From Halioglobus sp. (GTDB taxonomy: Bacteria > Pseudomonadota > Gammaproteobacteria > Pseudomonadales > Halieaceae): DNA of 64,000 nt. Numbering within the stretch: position 1 is the first letter of the stretch; each line of letters opens with the position of its first letter. The notes under the pieces were generated by a model. That model worked only from the letters and a program-made list of their open reading frames with translations, had not been told where the DNA came from and searched no databases. The stretch covers positions 1 through 64,000 of the forward strand of contig PABK01000035.1 in the NCBI GenBank assembly GCA_002699145.1, in the 5' to 3' direction. Positions 17,408-26,350 of this stretch are shown here, piece after piece. The translations under genes and the position numbers were made by a program.

Positions 17408-18487
17408 TCACTGCGCCTGTTGTTCCAGCCAGGCGCCGAACAGTTTGTACCAGATGGACAGGATGACGGCGCCGGCGAACAGGCCGATGACCCCGGAGGC
17501 GATCATGCCGCCGATGGCGCCGATGAGGATCACCGGCATGGGGATGTCCAGGCCGCGGCCGAGCAGCAGCGGCTTGAGGAAGGTGTCACTGGAACTGGCC
17601 ACCACCTGGTACACGGCGAATATGATCGCGGTGGTGGTGTCGGCGGTGGAAAAGACCCAGACGATGATCGGCAGCATCACGATCAGCGGTGGCAGCTGCG
17701 CGATGGCGACTACCAGTACGATGGCTGACCACAGCGCTGTCCCGGGCACACCGGCGACTACCATGCCGATGGCGATCAGGGTCGTCTGTATGACGGCGAT
17801 ACCCACCACACCCTGCAACACGCCGCGCACCGTGGCCACCGTCATGGGCGCCCATTCGCCGCCGGAACGCAGCCCGCCGACGCGCACGAAGAAGCGGTTC
17901 GCCGCCTGGCCACAGCTTTCGGCGTAGCTCATGAAGCCGCCGGCGATCATGATGGAGACGATGAACATCAGCACACCGGTGAGGCTGGAGCCGACGCGTT
18001 TGAGGACGCCCCGGGTGGCCTCCCGAATGCTCTCGGCATTGCTGTTGACGAAGGATTCGAGGTCGCTGCTGGCGGAACTCCAGGCGGTGAACACCCGCTC
18101 CCCGACCAGCGGCCAGTCCCTGACCTTGTCGTTCGGCGGCGGTACCGTGAGGGATCCGTTCTCCAGCTCCGTGGTGAGGTCTTTCAGGCTGCCGAGCAGG
18201 GCGTCGGTGATGCTCCAGGTCGGGATGACCAGCACGAGGATGAACAGCGTGCACACCAGCGTCGAGGCCAGGCCGCGTCGCCCGCCCAGTTTGGGCTCCA
18301 GCCATTTCACCAGGGGGAAGGCCGCCATGGCGATAATCGCGCCCCAGGCCAGGGGCACCATGAAAGGCCTGATCACGTCGTAGGACCAGAACAGCAGGAT
18401 CGCCAGCAGACCGATGCGCAGGAACGACTCGATCATGTTGCGTACAAACAGGGGGTCGTACGAGGCTTTCGGGTCTTCGTTTTCCAT
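17408..18487 (-). CDS. AI-2E family transporter (PerM/YdiK type)
   Basis: A 359-residue inner membrane protein with a paired hydrophobic N-terminus (residues about 18-55), a soluble middle segment and clustered C-terminal helices, including ALWSAIVLVVAIAQLPPLIV and the family-typical LGRGLDIPMPVILIGAIGGM. Members are mostly uncharacterised; proposed roles include autoinducer-2 export and Na+/H+ antiport, so the family name does not imply quorum sensing. GGAG precedes the ATG. It is the last gene of the FUSC-to-AI-2E operon, 15 bases after the K+ channel gene. Confidence 0.85.
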   Translation of the reverse strand: MENEDPKASYDPLFVRNMIESFLRIGLLAILLFWSYDVIRPFMVPLAWGAIIAMAAFPLVKWLEPKLGGRRGLASTLVCTLFILVLVIPTWSITDALLGSLKDLTTELENGSLTVPPPNDKVRDWPLVGERVFTAWSSASSDLESFVNSNAESIREATRGVLKRVGSSLTGVLMFIVSIMIAGGFMSYAESCGQAANRFFVRVGGLRSGGEWAPMTVATVRGVLQGVVGIAVIQTTLIAIGMVVAGVPGTALWSAIVLVVAIAQLPPLIVMLPIIVWVFSTADTTTAIIFAVYQVVASSSDTFLKPLLLGRGLDIPMPVILIGAIGGMIASGVIGLFAGAVILSIWYKLFGAWLEQQAQ

Positions 18488-18502
18488 GGGGCGTCTCCGG
18501 GA

Positions 18503-19165
18503 CTAGGGTTTTTTCGCGTGCTCGCTGAGGGCGCCGACCAGGCTGGCCACCACCACCGCCATATAAAACGTGCCAGTGACCGCCTGCAGCGCCGCCAGCA
18601 CGCGGGTGAAGGGAATGGCGGGGCTGATGTCACCATAGCCGAGCGTGGTCATGGTGACGTAACTGAAATAGACCATTTTCCCCATGTTTTCATGCCAGGG
18701 GCGATACTCGATGCCATGGATCGCCTGCGGCCAGGCCTCCATGGAGAGCAGGTACAGCACGGTCCACACCAGCCCGAGCAGCAGGTAGACGCCCACCGCG
18801 CCGGCGATCGTGTTCAGCTCGATACACCCGGTGAAGATCGCCTGCCGCGTCGCCGCGATCGTCATGCCGACCAGGAAAACGAGGTAGGCCAGCAGCACCG
18901 TCACGGGTGCGAAGGACCACGAAGAGGATTCCTTGAACACATTGGCGGCCAGGGTGATAGCCAGGATGATAATGACGAAGCGGCGCCACCTGCGCGTCAG
19001 GCTGAGGCTGAAATAGGCCACGATCTCCGTGCCGATCATCGCCAGCTGTAACGCCATGTGGTAGTCGCCGGCGGGTGTGGAGGTGATGAGTCCCGAACAG
19101 ACGAGCAGGGCGACCAGCGCCCCGGTGAAGACGAAGAAATTGTTGTGGGAATGAATTTTCGGCAT
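18503..19165 (-). CDS. Two-pore-helix type potassium channel family protein
   Basis: A 220-residue membrane protein whose C-terminal third has an ion-channel module: a pore helix and the K+ selectivity filter TLGYGD (174-179) followed by a last helix (about 195-215). Four or more hydrophobic segments precede it (about 11-29, 36-54, 62-77, 88-140). There is no cytosolic RCK or cyclic-nucleotide domain, unlike Kch, so gating is unclear. It lies within the efflux-like operon, 27 bases after the HlyD-type gene, an unusual neighbour for such a channel. Confidence 0.85.
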   Translation of the reverse strand: MPKIHSHNNFFVFTGALVALLVCSGLITSTPAGDYHMALQLAMIGTEIVAYFSLSLTRRWRRFVIIILAITLAANVFKESSSWSFAPVTVLLAYLVFLVGMTIAATRQAIFTGCIELNTIAGAVGVYLLLGLVWTVLYLLSMEAWPQAIHGIEYRPWHENMGKMVYFSYVTMTTLGYGDISPAIPFTRVLAALQAVTGTFYMAVVVASLVGALSEHAKKP

Positions 19166-19192
19166 ATCCGCGGCTCTTTGCTGAAAACAGGC

Positions 19193-20074
19193 TTACTGCT
19201 GCTGCATGACCATGACCGACGCGGTAAGGCCAAAGCGCAGCTCCACACCCGCGGGCAATTCGTCCAGGCGCACCCGCACCGGTATGCGCTGCGCCAGGCG
19301 AATCCACTGGAATACCGGCTTGATGCTGGGCAGCAGCTTGACGCCGGTATTGCCGTCGGACGGGGCAATGCCCCAGCCCAGCGACTCGACGGTTCCTTTC
19401 AGGGGCTGGTCGGGATAGGCCATCAGCGTGACTTCCGCCGGATCGCCGATGCGTACGCGGCCGATCTGGTTCTCGCGGAAGTAACCGAAGACCCAGAAAC
19501 TGTCGCTCTCCACCAGGGCGACGATCGGTGTGTACGCCACGGCCTGGGTGCCGACCTGGAAATCTACATTGGACACGTAGCCGTCCACCGGCGCGTGGAC
19601 TTTGGTGTAACCGAGATTCAGCCTGGCGCCGCGCAGGGTTTCCTGCGCCACGTCGATTTCCGCCAGGGACTGCAGGTAGTTTGCCTCACGCCGATTGAGG
19701 TCCTTCTGTGACACCGCGCCCTTGTCCTTGGCCTGGATGTCCTTGAGCCGGTCGAATTCGATTTGCGCGGCCCTGGAGCTGATTTTGGCGCGCTCCAGGT
19801 TCGCCTTGGCCTGCGCAATGGCGATTTCGAAGGGCTCCGGATCGATTTCGAACAGCAGGTCTCCGGCGTGCACGAACTGGTTGTCGATGATGGGGATGCT
19901 GGTGACCATGCCGGTGACGCGCGGTGCGACCTGTATGACGTTGCCGCGCACCTGGCCGTCCCGGGTCCAGGGGTTGTCGATGTAGTCACTGGCGGCCTGC
20001 CAGGCGAACCAGGCGACCAGCGCGATCAATGCCAGGTTGACGATGGCCAGAGTGAGCTTTTTCAGCTTTTGCAC
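19193..20074 (-). CDS. HlyD-family membrane fusion (adaptor) protein, AaeA/EmrA-like
   Basis: A 293-residue periplasmic adaptor with an N-terminal membrane anchor (about 7-27), a lipoyl-like half around RGNVIQVAPRVTGMVTSIPI, a coiled-coil hairpin (about 80-130, rich in Ala, Glu and Lys), and the second lipoyl half with KVHAPVDGYVSNVDFQVGT. Start is GTG, 12 bases after the DUF1656 stop. With DUF1656 and FUSC genes in one operon it matches the AaeXAB arrangement for export of aromatic carboxylic acids, but the actual substrate is unknown. Confidence 0.87.
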   Translation of the reverse strand: MQKLKKLTLAIVNLALIALVAWFAWQAASDYIDNPWTRDGQVRGNVIQVAPRVTGMVTSIPIIDNQFVHAGDLLFEIDPEPFEIAIAQAKANLERAKISSRAAQIEFDRLKDIQAKDKGAVSQKDLNRREANYLQSLAEIDVAQETLRGARLNLGYTKVHAPVDGYVSNVDFQVGTQAVAYTPIVALVESDSFWVFGYFRENQIGRVRIGDPAEVTLMAYPDQPLKGTVESLGWGIAPSDGNTGVKLLPSIKPVFQWIRLAQRIPVRVRLDELPAGVELRFGLTASVMVMQQQ

Positions 20075-20086
20075 TTCCGCGACTCC

Positions 20087-20299
20087 CTAGATGCGCAGCC
20101 AGAACGCGTTCATCAGCATGATGTAGGTGGCCATCAATGCCAGAAAGGTCACTGACGGGAACATGATATACCGTGACAGGCGCAATTTGTTCAGCAGCCC
20201 CACGCTCAGCCACGCGCCCAGCAGGGCCAGGGCGAACACCGGCAGCACGGGGGAGAACAATACATCCCCCCAGGCGAGCTCGTGGGGAACGCTACTCAT
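20087..20299 (-). CDS. DUF1656 (AaeX-like) small membrane protein
   Basis: A 70-residue protein with two hydrophobic segments (about 14-35 and 45-66), matching the DUF1656/AaeX family always found next to FUSC and HlyD-type efflux genes. Its ATG overlaps the end of the outer membrane factor gene by 8 bases. Function is not established; it is thought to be an accessory subunit of the exporter. Confidence 0.82.
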   Translation of the reverse strand: MSSVPHELAWGDVLFSPVLPVFALALLGAWLSVGLLNKLRLSRYIMFPSVTFLALMATYIMLMNAFWLRI

Positions 20300-21878
20300 T
20301 GCGGTCCTCCCCGACGATGGTTTCCGGGTCCAGGTAGTCGCCCCAGTCGGTGCGCTCGCGCATTTGCCGCACGGTATCCGGTTTGACCACGGGCCCGGTT
20401 TGCAGCGTGTCCCAGCCGCCGCCCAGCGCCTTGTACAGCGCCACCAGCTGGTTGGCGATGGCGCCGCGGGTCTGGGCGTAGATATCCTCGCGCGCGGTCA
20501 TTTTCTCCACCGTGCTGAGCAGGCGCTGGTAGGTGACCAGTCCGTTGTTGTACTGGTTGGCGGAAATATTGAAGGCGCGGATCGAGGCCTCCACCGCCTT
20601 GTGGTCGAAACCGCTGCGCTCCAGGTTGTTCTGGTAGCCCTCCAGGGCGTTGCTCACTTCCCGTACCGCTTCCAGTACGCTCTGGTTGTAGTTCGCCAGG
20701 CTCTCCTGGAACGCCGCATCCTCGATACGCACGCGGTTCTTGATACGGTCGTAGTTGAAGATGTCCCAGCTCAGTCCAGGACCGATGCTCGCGGTGACCG
20801 CGTCGTCGAAGTCGAAGCTGCGGCTGGACCTGACGGTCTGGCTGGCGCCCACGGAGCCGAACAGCACGAACTGCGGGTAGAGATTGGCCTCGTTCAGGCC
20901 GATCTGCGCACTCTGCGCCCTGGCCAGCAGCTCCGCGACCTGCAGGTCCGGCCTTTGCAGCACCAGCGCCGAGTCGATGCGCGGCTCGAGCACGGGCGCC
21001 GCGGGAATGACGGATCCCTGCTGGTAATTGACGTCCTGCAGGCCGCTGCGCTGGGCGACGCCGTCGGCGGTCTGCAGGCGTGGCAGCGGGCGCTCCCCGG
21101 TGGCCTCGAGCAGTGGGGCGATGGTCTCGGGCACCGTGCCGAGCAGCACAGCGATAGCGTTGAGCGACTGCTGCCGCGCGTTGTTCAGCCCCGGCAGCGA
21201 CGCCTGGGTCGCGTAGAGCTGGGTGCGCGCCTGTTGCACGTCCAGCTCCGAGACATTGCCCGATTCGTACTGCACCCGGGTCATCTCCACCACCCGCTCC
21301 TGGATGGCGATATTCTGCCGCGCCAGGAACATACGCTCCTCGGCGGTGCGATAATTGATGTAGTTGCGCGCCACCTCGGCGGTGATGCTCACCAGTACGT
21401 CGTGGTAGGAGGCGATGGAGGCGTACAGCGTCGCCTCCGCGGACTCTATACCGCGTGCGTACTTGCCCCAGATGTCCATCTCCCAGCCGACGTCGAGGCT
21501 GGCGCTGGCGGACTTGAACCAGTCCTCGTCGCGGTACAGGCCGGAGTAGTTGGCGTTGATCTGCTGTTGTTGCGGGAACACCAGCGCATCGCTGATACCC
21601 AGTGCGGCCCGCGCCTGCACGATGCGCAGGCCCGCCGCCTCGATGCTCAGGTTCTGGCGCGCGCTGCGCGCGATGAGCTCGTCCAGCACCGGGTCGTTGA
21701 AGCGCTGCCACCACGCGCCCACGCTGCGCGCCTGTTCCTGGGCCCGGGCCGGTTCCCAGGCGCTGGGCAGGGCCGGCGCCGGCGGCGCCTGGTAGTCCGG
21801 GCCGACCACCGTACAGGCGGTCAGGCCCAGGTACAGGAGCAGCAGTGCGGCGCCGCGATGTACCCTCGCGCTGGCCAC
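20292..21878 (-). CDS. NodT/OprM-type outer membrane efflux lipoprotein
   Basis: A 528-residue TolC-superfamily outer membrane factor. I take the start as the GTG at 21878, because the signal peptide then begins normally and ends in a lipobox LTAC (lipid Cys22), followed by TVVGPDYQ, the usual NodT N-terminus. The frame is open upstream, but that part overlaps the FUSC gene and reads as GC-rich noise. Typical features are WWQRFNDPVLDELI and the coiled-coil repeats with SYHDVLVSITAEVARNYINYR. It would give the FUSC/HlyD/DUF1656 system an exit channel through the outer membrane. Confidence 0.86.
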   Translation of the reverse strand: MASARVHRGAALLLLYLGLTACTVVGPDYQAPPAPALPSAWEPARAQEQARSVGAWWQRFNDPVLDELIARSARQNLSIEAAGLRIVQARAALGISDALVFPQQQQINANYSGLYRDEDWFKSASASLDVGWEMDIWGKYARGIESAEATLYASIASYHDVLVSITAEVARNYINYRTAEERMFLARQNIAIQERVVEMTRVQYESGNVSELDVQQARTQLYATQASLPGLNNARQQSLNAIAVLLGTVPETIAPLLEATGERPLPRLQTADGVAQRSGLQDVNYQQGSVIPAAPVLEPRIDSALVLQRPDLQVAELLARAQSAQIGLNEANLYPQFVLFGSVGASQTVRSSRSFDFDDAVTASIGPGLSWDIFNYDRIKNRVRIEDAAFQESLANYNQSVLEAVREVSNALEGYQNNLERSGFDHKAVEASIRAFNISANQYNNGLVTYQRLLSTVEKMTAREDIYAQTRGAIANQLVALYKALGGGWDTLQTGPVVKPDTVRQMRERTDWGDYLDPETIVGEDRNE

Positions 21879-21879
21879 G

Positions 21880-24027
21880 CTAGAACCCGGGCTCCGCCAG
21901 CCTTTCCAGCTCCATGGCGTCCTGCGCCTGCCGGCAGGCCATGATGGCGTCCAGCAGCGAGGCCTGTAGCCCGAGGTAGACATAGAACAATCCCAGTTCC
22001 CGCTGTTCGTATTGTTGTGGGTCGATGGTGCCGAGAAAGTCGTCGAGCTGCGCTTCCAGGGCCTCCGGTCCTACCCCGGCGGCGTCGATGGCCTGCGCGG
22101 GGTCACGCGAGGCCAGTGTAGCGCAAAGTTGCGCCAGGCGGTGATTTTCGGCGCGCGCGCGCAGGGCCGCGACCAGTGGGTTGCCTGTGAACTCGTCGGC
22201 GCGGCGGGCGACGACCTGAACCTGGGCATGCAGCAGTTCGCAGGCGTGGTTCAACGCCTGCACCGATTGCGCCGTGTCCGCGCCCATGCGCGAGGGGTCG
22301 ATCCTGGCGCCCCACTGCAGCAACTTGGCCAGCAGCAGCGCCTCGCTGCCGCGCGAGAGATGTTCCCACATCCGCTCCCACAGCCGTCGGCGCGCCCGGC
22401 CGGACTGCCGCAGGGTGCGCGCACAGCTGCGGAAAAACCGTCGGCGCAGGCTGTCGAAGAGAATCTCGGGGCGACTGGAAAAGGGGAAGTACATGGTGAT
22501 GACCAGTGTCGCGCACACCAGGTAGAACATCAGCATGATCGACAGCAGGCCGTCCACGTGGTAACTCATGCTGTTCTGTATCCCGAGGGTGAATAGGCCC
22601 AGCAGGAAGAAAATCGATACCGGCCCGGCAAATATGAAGAAACCCAGGAATGCGTACACGAACAGGAACGCCCCCAGCTGCAGCCAGTGCGTCAACTGCG
22701 GCAGCAGGAACACGTAGGCGGGAAAGGCGAACAGGAAGCCGAGGCTGAGCAGTACGATGAGCAGCTTGGGCGTCGCGGGCGTAAAGGACACCAGCGGGAC
22801 CAGCACGGTGCAGAATGTCACGAACATAAAGCCGCCCGGGGGATTGAACTGGATCCAGATGGCGCTGGCGATCCAGAAGGTGACAAAGGCGCGCAGGGCG
22901 GTTTTCAGGTGCTCCAGGTCCAGCCATATGAAGGCCGGCCGGCTGCTCGGTTCGCGTACCGGGCGAAAGCCGGCCCTGTCGTGCAACATGCTGTCCAGGG
23001 CGGCCTGCAGCGCCGCGAGGTTGTCCTGCAGGCGCTGTAGCAGGTCGGCCCGCGCGCGCACTTCAGCGGTCGTCCGGTGGTTGCAGTCGGCCAACGCCTC
23101 GCTGCGCACCTCGACAACCGGCGTCGGCGCCTGGACCCGGTAGGCCGCGCCCTGCAGGCAGTCCGCCGCGTGGGTAAAGCGCGCATCCAGGTCAGCCAGC
23201 AGGACCGGGTAGCTGTCGATGTAGCGTGCGAAATCGGTGTCGGGGGGAGAGGGGCGTTGCAGCGCCGGTACCAGGTCCTCCTGCAACTCCTCCAGGCAGG
23301 CGGCGACCTGGCGCCACTCCGCCGCGTAGTCGTCCAGCCCGCTACCCCCACGCACGGCGGCAAAGTGCGTATGGAAGTCCTCGGCCCGGGTCAGCAGCTG
23401 CGCCAGCCGCTTGTCCGTATCCTCGCGCCCGGCGCTGTCCTGCCCCAGCGCGTGGAATGCCGCGGCGAATCCCCGGATTAGTTCCGCCGCCATGGCCCGA
23501 GTGTTGTCCGCGACCCGTACCGGCCACAACAGGCTGGCCACGACCGTGTAGACAATAACGCCGAAGACGGTCATGAAGGCGCGGTCCACGCCGTAGAGAA
23601 AAGCCCCGTCGGCGTCCCCGCCGTTGAATACCATCAGTGTGACCACCGCGGTCAGCATGAAGGCGGTGCTGTCGCCCTGGTAGGCGTTGTACAGGTAGGC
23701 CACCACGCTCACCACGGCGGAAACCGACAACAGGTACAGCATCCGCTCCTGCGGAAACATCGCGATCAGGGACAGGCCGATGACGGCGCCAGCGACCGTG
23801 CCGATGATACGCAGCACGCCCTTCTGCAGGGAGTCGGACACCGCCCCGGCGGCGGCGATGAGCATGACGGTGGTGGCGGCGGTCTGTGGTTGTGGCCAGC
23901 CAAGGGCCATGGGCAGGAGGTAGGCCAGGGTCAGGGCCAGTGCCGTTTTCACGGCGTAGCGCAGGCGCGCCGTCGCTTGCGCGGAGCCCTGTACCGTCCT
24001 CTCACCGCTCGCGCTGTCTGCCGCCAT
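21880..24027 (-). CDS. FUSC-family exporter (AaeB/YccS-like)
   Basis: A 715-residue protein with the FUSC double-module layout: an N-terminal helix bundle (about 25-170, with WPQPQTAATTVMLIAAAGAV and IGTVAGAVIGLS), a cytosolic alpha-helical region (about 170-370), a second membrane bundle (about 375-520, with IWIQFNPPGGFMFVTFCT) and a helical C-terminus. Family members export p-hydroxybenzoate-type aromatic acids or fusaric acid. First gene of a six-gene minus-strand operon ending at 17408. Only about 170 bases separate it from the divergent DUF4212 gene, so promoters probably lie back to back. Confidence 0.86.
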   Translation of the reverse strand: MAADSASGERTVQGSAQATARLRYAVKTALALTLAYLLPMALGWPQPQTAATTVMLIAAAGAVSDSLQKGVLRIIGTVAGAVIGLSLIAMFPQERMLYLLSVSAVVSVVAYLYNAYQGDSTAFMLTAVVTLMVFNGGDADGAFLYGVDRAFMTVFGVIVYTVVASLLWPVRVADNTRAMAAELIRGFAAAFHALGQDSAGREDTDKRLAQLLTRAEDFHTHFAAVRGGSGLDDYAAEWRQVAACLEELQEDLVPALQRPSPPDTDFARYIDSYPVLLADLDARFTHAADCLQGAAYRVQAPTPVVEVRSEALADCNHRTTAEVRARADLLQRLQDNLAALQAALDSMLHDRAGFRPVREPSSRPAFIWLDLEHLKTALRAFVTFWIASAIWIQFNPPGGFMFVTFCTVLVPLVSFTPATPKLLIVLLSLGFLFAFPAYVFLLPQLTHWLQLGAFLFVYAFLGFFIFAGPVSIFFLLGLFTLGIQNSMSYHVDGLLSIMLMFYLVCATLVITMYFPFSSRPEILFDSLRRRFFRSCARTLRQSGRARRRLWERMWEHLSRGSEALLLAKLLQWGARIDPSRMGADTAQSVQALNHACELLHAQVQVVARRADEFTGNPLVAALRARAENHRLAQLCATLASRDPAQAIDAAGVGPEALEAQLDDFLGTIDPQQYEQRELGLFYVYLGLQASLLDAIMACRQAQDAMELERLAEPGF

Positions 24028-24187
24028 TCGTTACCGGAATGCCCCGGGACCTGAAAGGGCCCTAGTCTAGACGATGCGGAGATGTTCGACCAATTGTGCT
24101 AACGTTTTCGTCCTGGATCCGCTGTGCCGTGTCGATGCGGCGCGGGGGCGAGGGCGGGCGCTGCCCGGTGCAAACGACAACAATAAA

Positions 24188-24194
24188 AAGGAGG
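24188..24194 (+). promoter_or_regulatory. Shine-Dalgarno sequence fixing a TTG start for the DUF4212 gene
   Basis: AAGGAGG lies six bases before a TTG codon at 24201. It is the best ribosome binding site in the region and marks the TTG as the start, although the frame is open back to 24096. Confidence 0.8.
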
Positions 24195-24200
24195 CCAGGT

Positions 24201-24482
24201 TTGGCGCAACGAGATGAAACCCGGGCCGCTGCGTACTGGCGTCGTAATCTGGGCCTGATGCTGCGCCTGTTGCTGGTGTGGTTCGTGGTCAGTTACGGTT
24301 GCGGCATCATCCTGGTCGATTTTCTCAACCAGTTCCGTATCGGCGGCTACAAGCTCGGCTTCTGGTTCGCCCAGCAGGGCTCGATCTACGTCTTCGTCGC
24401 GCTCATTTTCTACTACGCGCGCAGGATGGCCGCGCTGGACCACGAGTTCCATGTCGATGACGACGACGAGCCGGGGGCCTAG
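24201..24482 (+). CDS. DUF4212 small subunit of a sodium/solute symporter
   Basis: A 93-residue membrane protein with two hydrophobic helices (about 16-38 and 52-70), preceded by the family pattern AYWRRNLGLMLRLLLVWF. TTG is chosen as start because AAGGAGG precedes it at ideal distance and the resulting length fits DUF4212. Four bases separate it from the symporter gene. DUF4212 proteins are consistently encoded just before actP-like symporters and probably form a two-subunit transporter for short organic acids. Confidence 0.88.
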   Translation: MAQRDETRAAAYWRRNLGLMLRLLLVWFVVSYGCGIILVDFLNQFRIGGYKLGFWFAQQGSIYVFVALIFYYARRMAALDHEFHVDDDDEPGA

Positions 24483-24485
24483 GGC

Positions 24486-26249
24486 ATGGAACTGCAGACC
24501 CTTACCTATCTCGTCGTCGGCCTGACCTTCGCGCTCTATGTCGGCATCGCCTTCTGGGCCAGGGCGGTCTCGACCAGTGAGTTCTACATCGCCGGAGGCG
24601 GGATCGGCCCGGTGCAAAACGGCATGGCCACCGCTGCGGACTGGATGTCCGCGGCCTCCTTTATCTCCATGGCCGGGCTGATTGCCTTCATGGGGTATGG
24701 CGGCAGCGTCTTCCTGATGGGCTGGACCGGCGGCTATGTCATTCTCGCCATGTTGCTCGCACCCTATCTGCGCAAGTACGGCAAGTTCACCGTGCCGGAG
24801 TTTATCGGCGACCGCTATTACTCCAGGGGCGCGCGCGCGGTGGCGGTGGTGTGCCTGATCATCTGCTCGGTGACCTACGTGATCGGGCAGATGAAGGGTG
24901 TCGGCGTGGCCTTTTCCCGCTTCCTGGAAGTGGAGTATGACACGGGGCTGTTCGTGGGCATGCTCATCGTTTTTTTCTACGCGGTACTGGGCGGGATGAA
25001 AGGCATAACCTACACGCAGATCGCGCAGTATTGCGTGTTGATTACCGCCTATACCATCCCGGCAATCTTCATCAGCCTGCAACTGACCGGCAACCCGATT
25101 CCCCAGCTCGGACTGGGCAGTACGCTGGCGGGAAGCGATACCTACCTGCTGGACCGCCTGGACCAGGTGGTAACTGATCTTGGTTTTCGCGAATACACCA
25201 CCGACGTGCGCCTGAACGGCCTCAATATGTTCGCGTTTACCCTGTCGCTGATGATCGGCACGGCCGGTCTTCCCCACGTCATCATCCGCTTCTTCACCGT
25301 GCCCCGGGTGCGCGACGCGCGTACCTCCGCGGGCTGGGCGCTGGTGTTCATCGCCGTCCTGTACACCACCGCGCCGGCGGTGGCCGGCATGGCGCGGCTC
25401 AACCTGATGGAAACGCTGCAACCGCAGTCCGGCGACCACCTGCTGATCGAGGAGCGTCCGCGCTGGTTCCGCAACTGGGAAAAAACCGGCCTGCTGGGAT
25501 TCCAGGACAAGAATGGCGACGGGCGCATCCAGTACAGCGCCGACGAGCAGGCCAACGAGATGGTCAAGGTCGACCAGGACATCATCGTGCTGGCCAACCC
25601 GGAGATCGCCCGCCTGCCCAACTGGGTCATCGCGCTGGTCGCCGCCGGGGGGCTGGCCGCCGCACTGTCCACCGCCGCCGGCCTGTTGCTGGCGATTGCC
25701 TCGGCCATTTCCCACGACCTGCTCAAGGGTATGCTCATGCCCGGCATCACCGAGAAACAGGAGTTGCGCGCCAGCCGCCTGGCCATGGCGGTTGCCATCC
25801 TGGGCGCCGGCTACCTGGGCCTCAATCCCCCCGGCTTTGCCGCCGGTACCGTGGCGCTGGCCTTCGGGCTGGCGGCGTCATCCATTTTTCCCGCGCTGAT
25901 GATGGGCATTTTTTCCACCCGGGTCACGCGCGAGGGCGCGATCGCCGGCATGGTGGCGGGTATCGGTGTCACCCTGTTCTACGTGTTCCAGCACAAGGGC
26001 GTCATGTTCATTCCGGGTACGGCATTTCTCGGCGACACGCCGCCGAACTGGTTTTTCGGCATCGAACCCAACGCCTTCGGGGCCGTGGGGGCGCTGGTCA
26101 ATTTCAGTGTGGCCTTCGCCGTCTCGCGCCTCACCGCGGCGCCGCCAGAGGCAGTGCGCCAACTGGTCCTGGCGATCAGGCTGCCGGACCACGCGCCGCC
26201 GGCGCACGACCTGGAACTGGTGATTCACGAGCAGCCGCCACAACGCTAG
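24486..26249 (+). CDS. Sodium/solute symporter (acetate permease-like, VC_2705 subfamily)
   Basis: A 587-residue SSS-family transporter with about 13 membrane helices, including TSEFYIAGGGIGPVQNGMATAADW (31-54), YGKFTVPEFIGDRYYSRGARA and GTAGLPHVIIRFFTVPR. It pairs with DUF4212 and probably takes up acetate, propionate or pyruvate with Na+. An unusual loop at D341-K-N-G-D-G-R-I348 resembles the start of an EF-hand calcium site, although the usual acidic residue 12 is Ala352 with Asp353/Glu354 next. This insertion sits in a hydrophilic stretch between helices, possibly periplasmic. Confidence 0.88.
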   Translation: MELQTLTYLVVGLTFALYVGIAFWARAVSTSEFYIAGGGIGPVQNGMATAADWMSAASFISMAGLIAFMGYGGSVFLMGWTGGYVILAMLLAPYLRKYGKFTVPEFIGDRYYSRGARAVAVVCLIICSVTYVIGQMKGVGVAFSRFLEVEYDTGLFVGMLIVFFYAVLGGMKGITYTQIAQYCVLITAYTIPAIFISLQLTGNPIPQLGLGSTLAGSDTYLLDRLDQVVTDLGFREYTTDVRLNGLNMFAFTLSLMIGTAGLPHVIIRFFTVPRVRDARTSAGWALVFIAVLYTTAPAVAGMARLNLMETLQPQSGDHLLIEERPRWFRNWEKTGLLGFQDKNGDGRIQYSADEQANEMVKVDQDIIVLANPEIARLPNWVIALVAAGGLAAALSTAAGLLLAIASAISHDLLKGMLMPGITEKQELRASRLAMAVAILGAGYLGLNPPGFAAGTVALAFGLAASSIFPALMMGIFSTRVTREGAIAGMVAGIGVTLFYVFQHKGVMFIPGTAFLGDTPPNWFFGIEPNAFGAVGALVNFSVAFAVSRLTAAPPEAVRQLVLAIRLPDHAPPAHDLELVIHEQPPQR

Positions 26250-26350
26250 GCGCCGGCGCCTTTGCCTGCCGGGCGCCGCAGGGAGTATGCTGGGGGTGCA
26301 GACGGGGTTCCGACGCTGTTCACCGCACAACAACAACAGGGGGTGACGCT

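Noticed and set aside
17408-18487. Quorum-sensing role for the AI-2E family genes
   Set aside because: The family name is historical. No luxS or other signalling gene is present in the window.
24099-25715. 538-residue minus-strand open frame opposite the symporter
   Set aside because: His/Gly/Asp-rich antisense artefact with no domain. The DUF4212 and symporter genes on the plus strand have strong family signatures.
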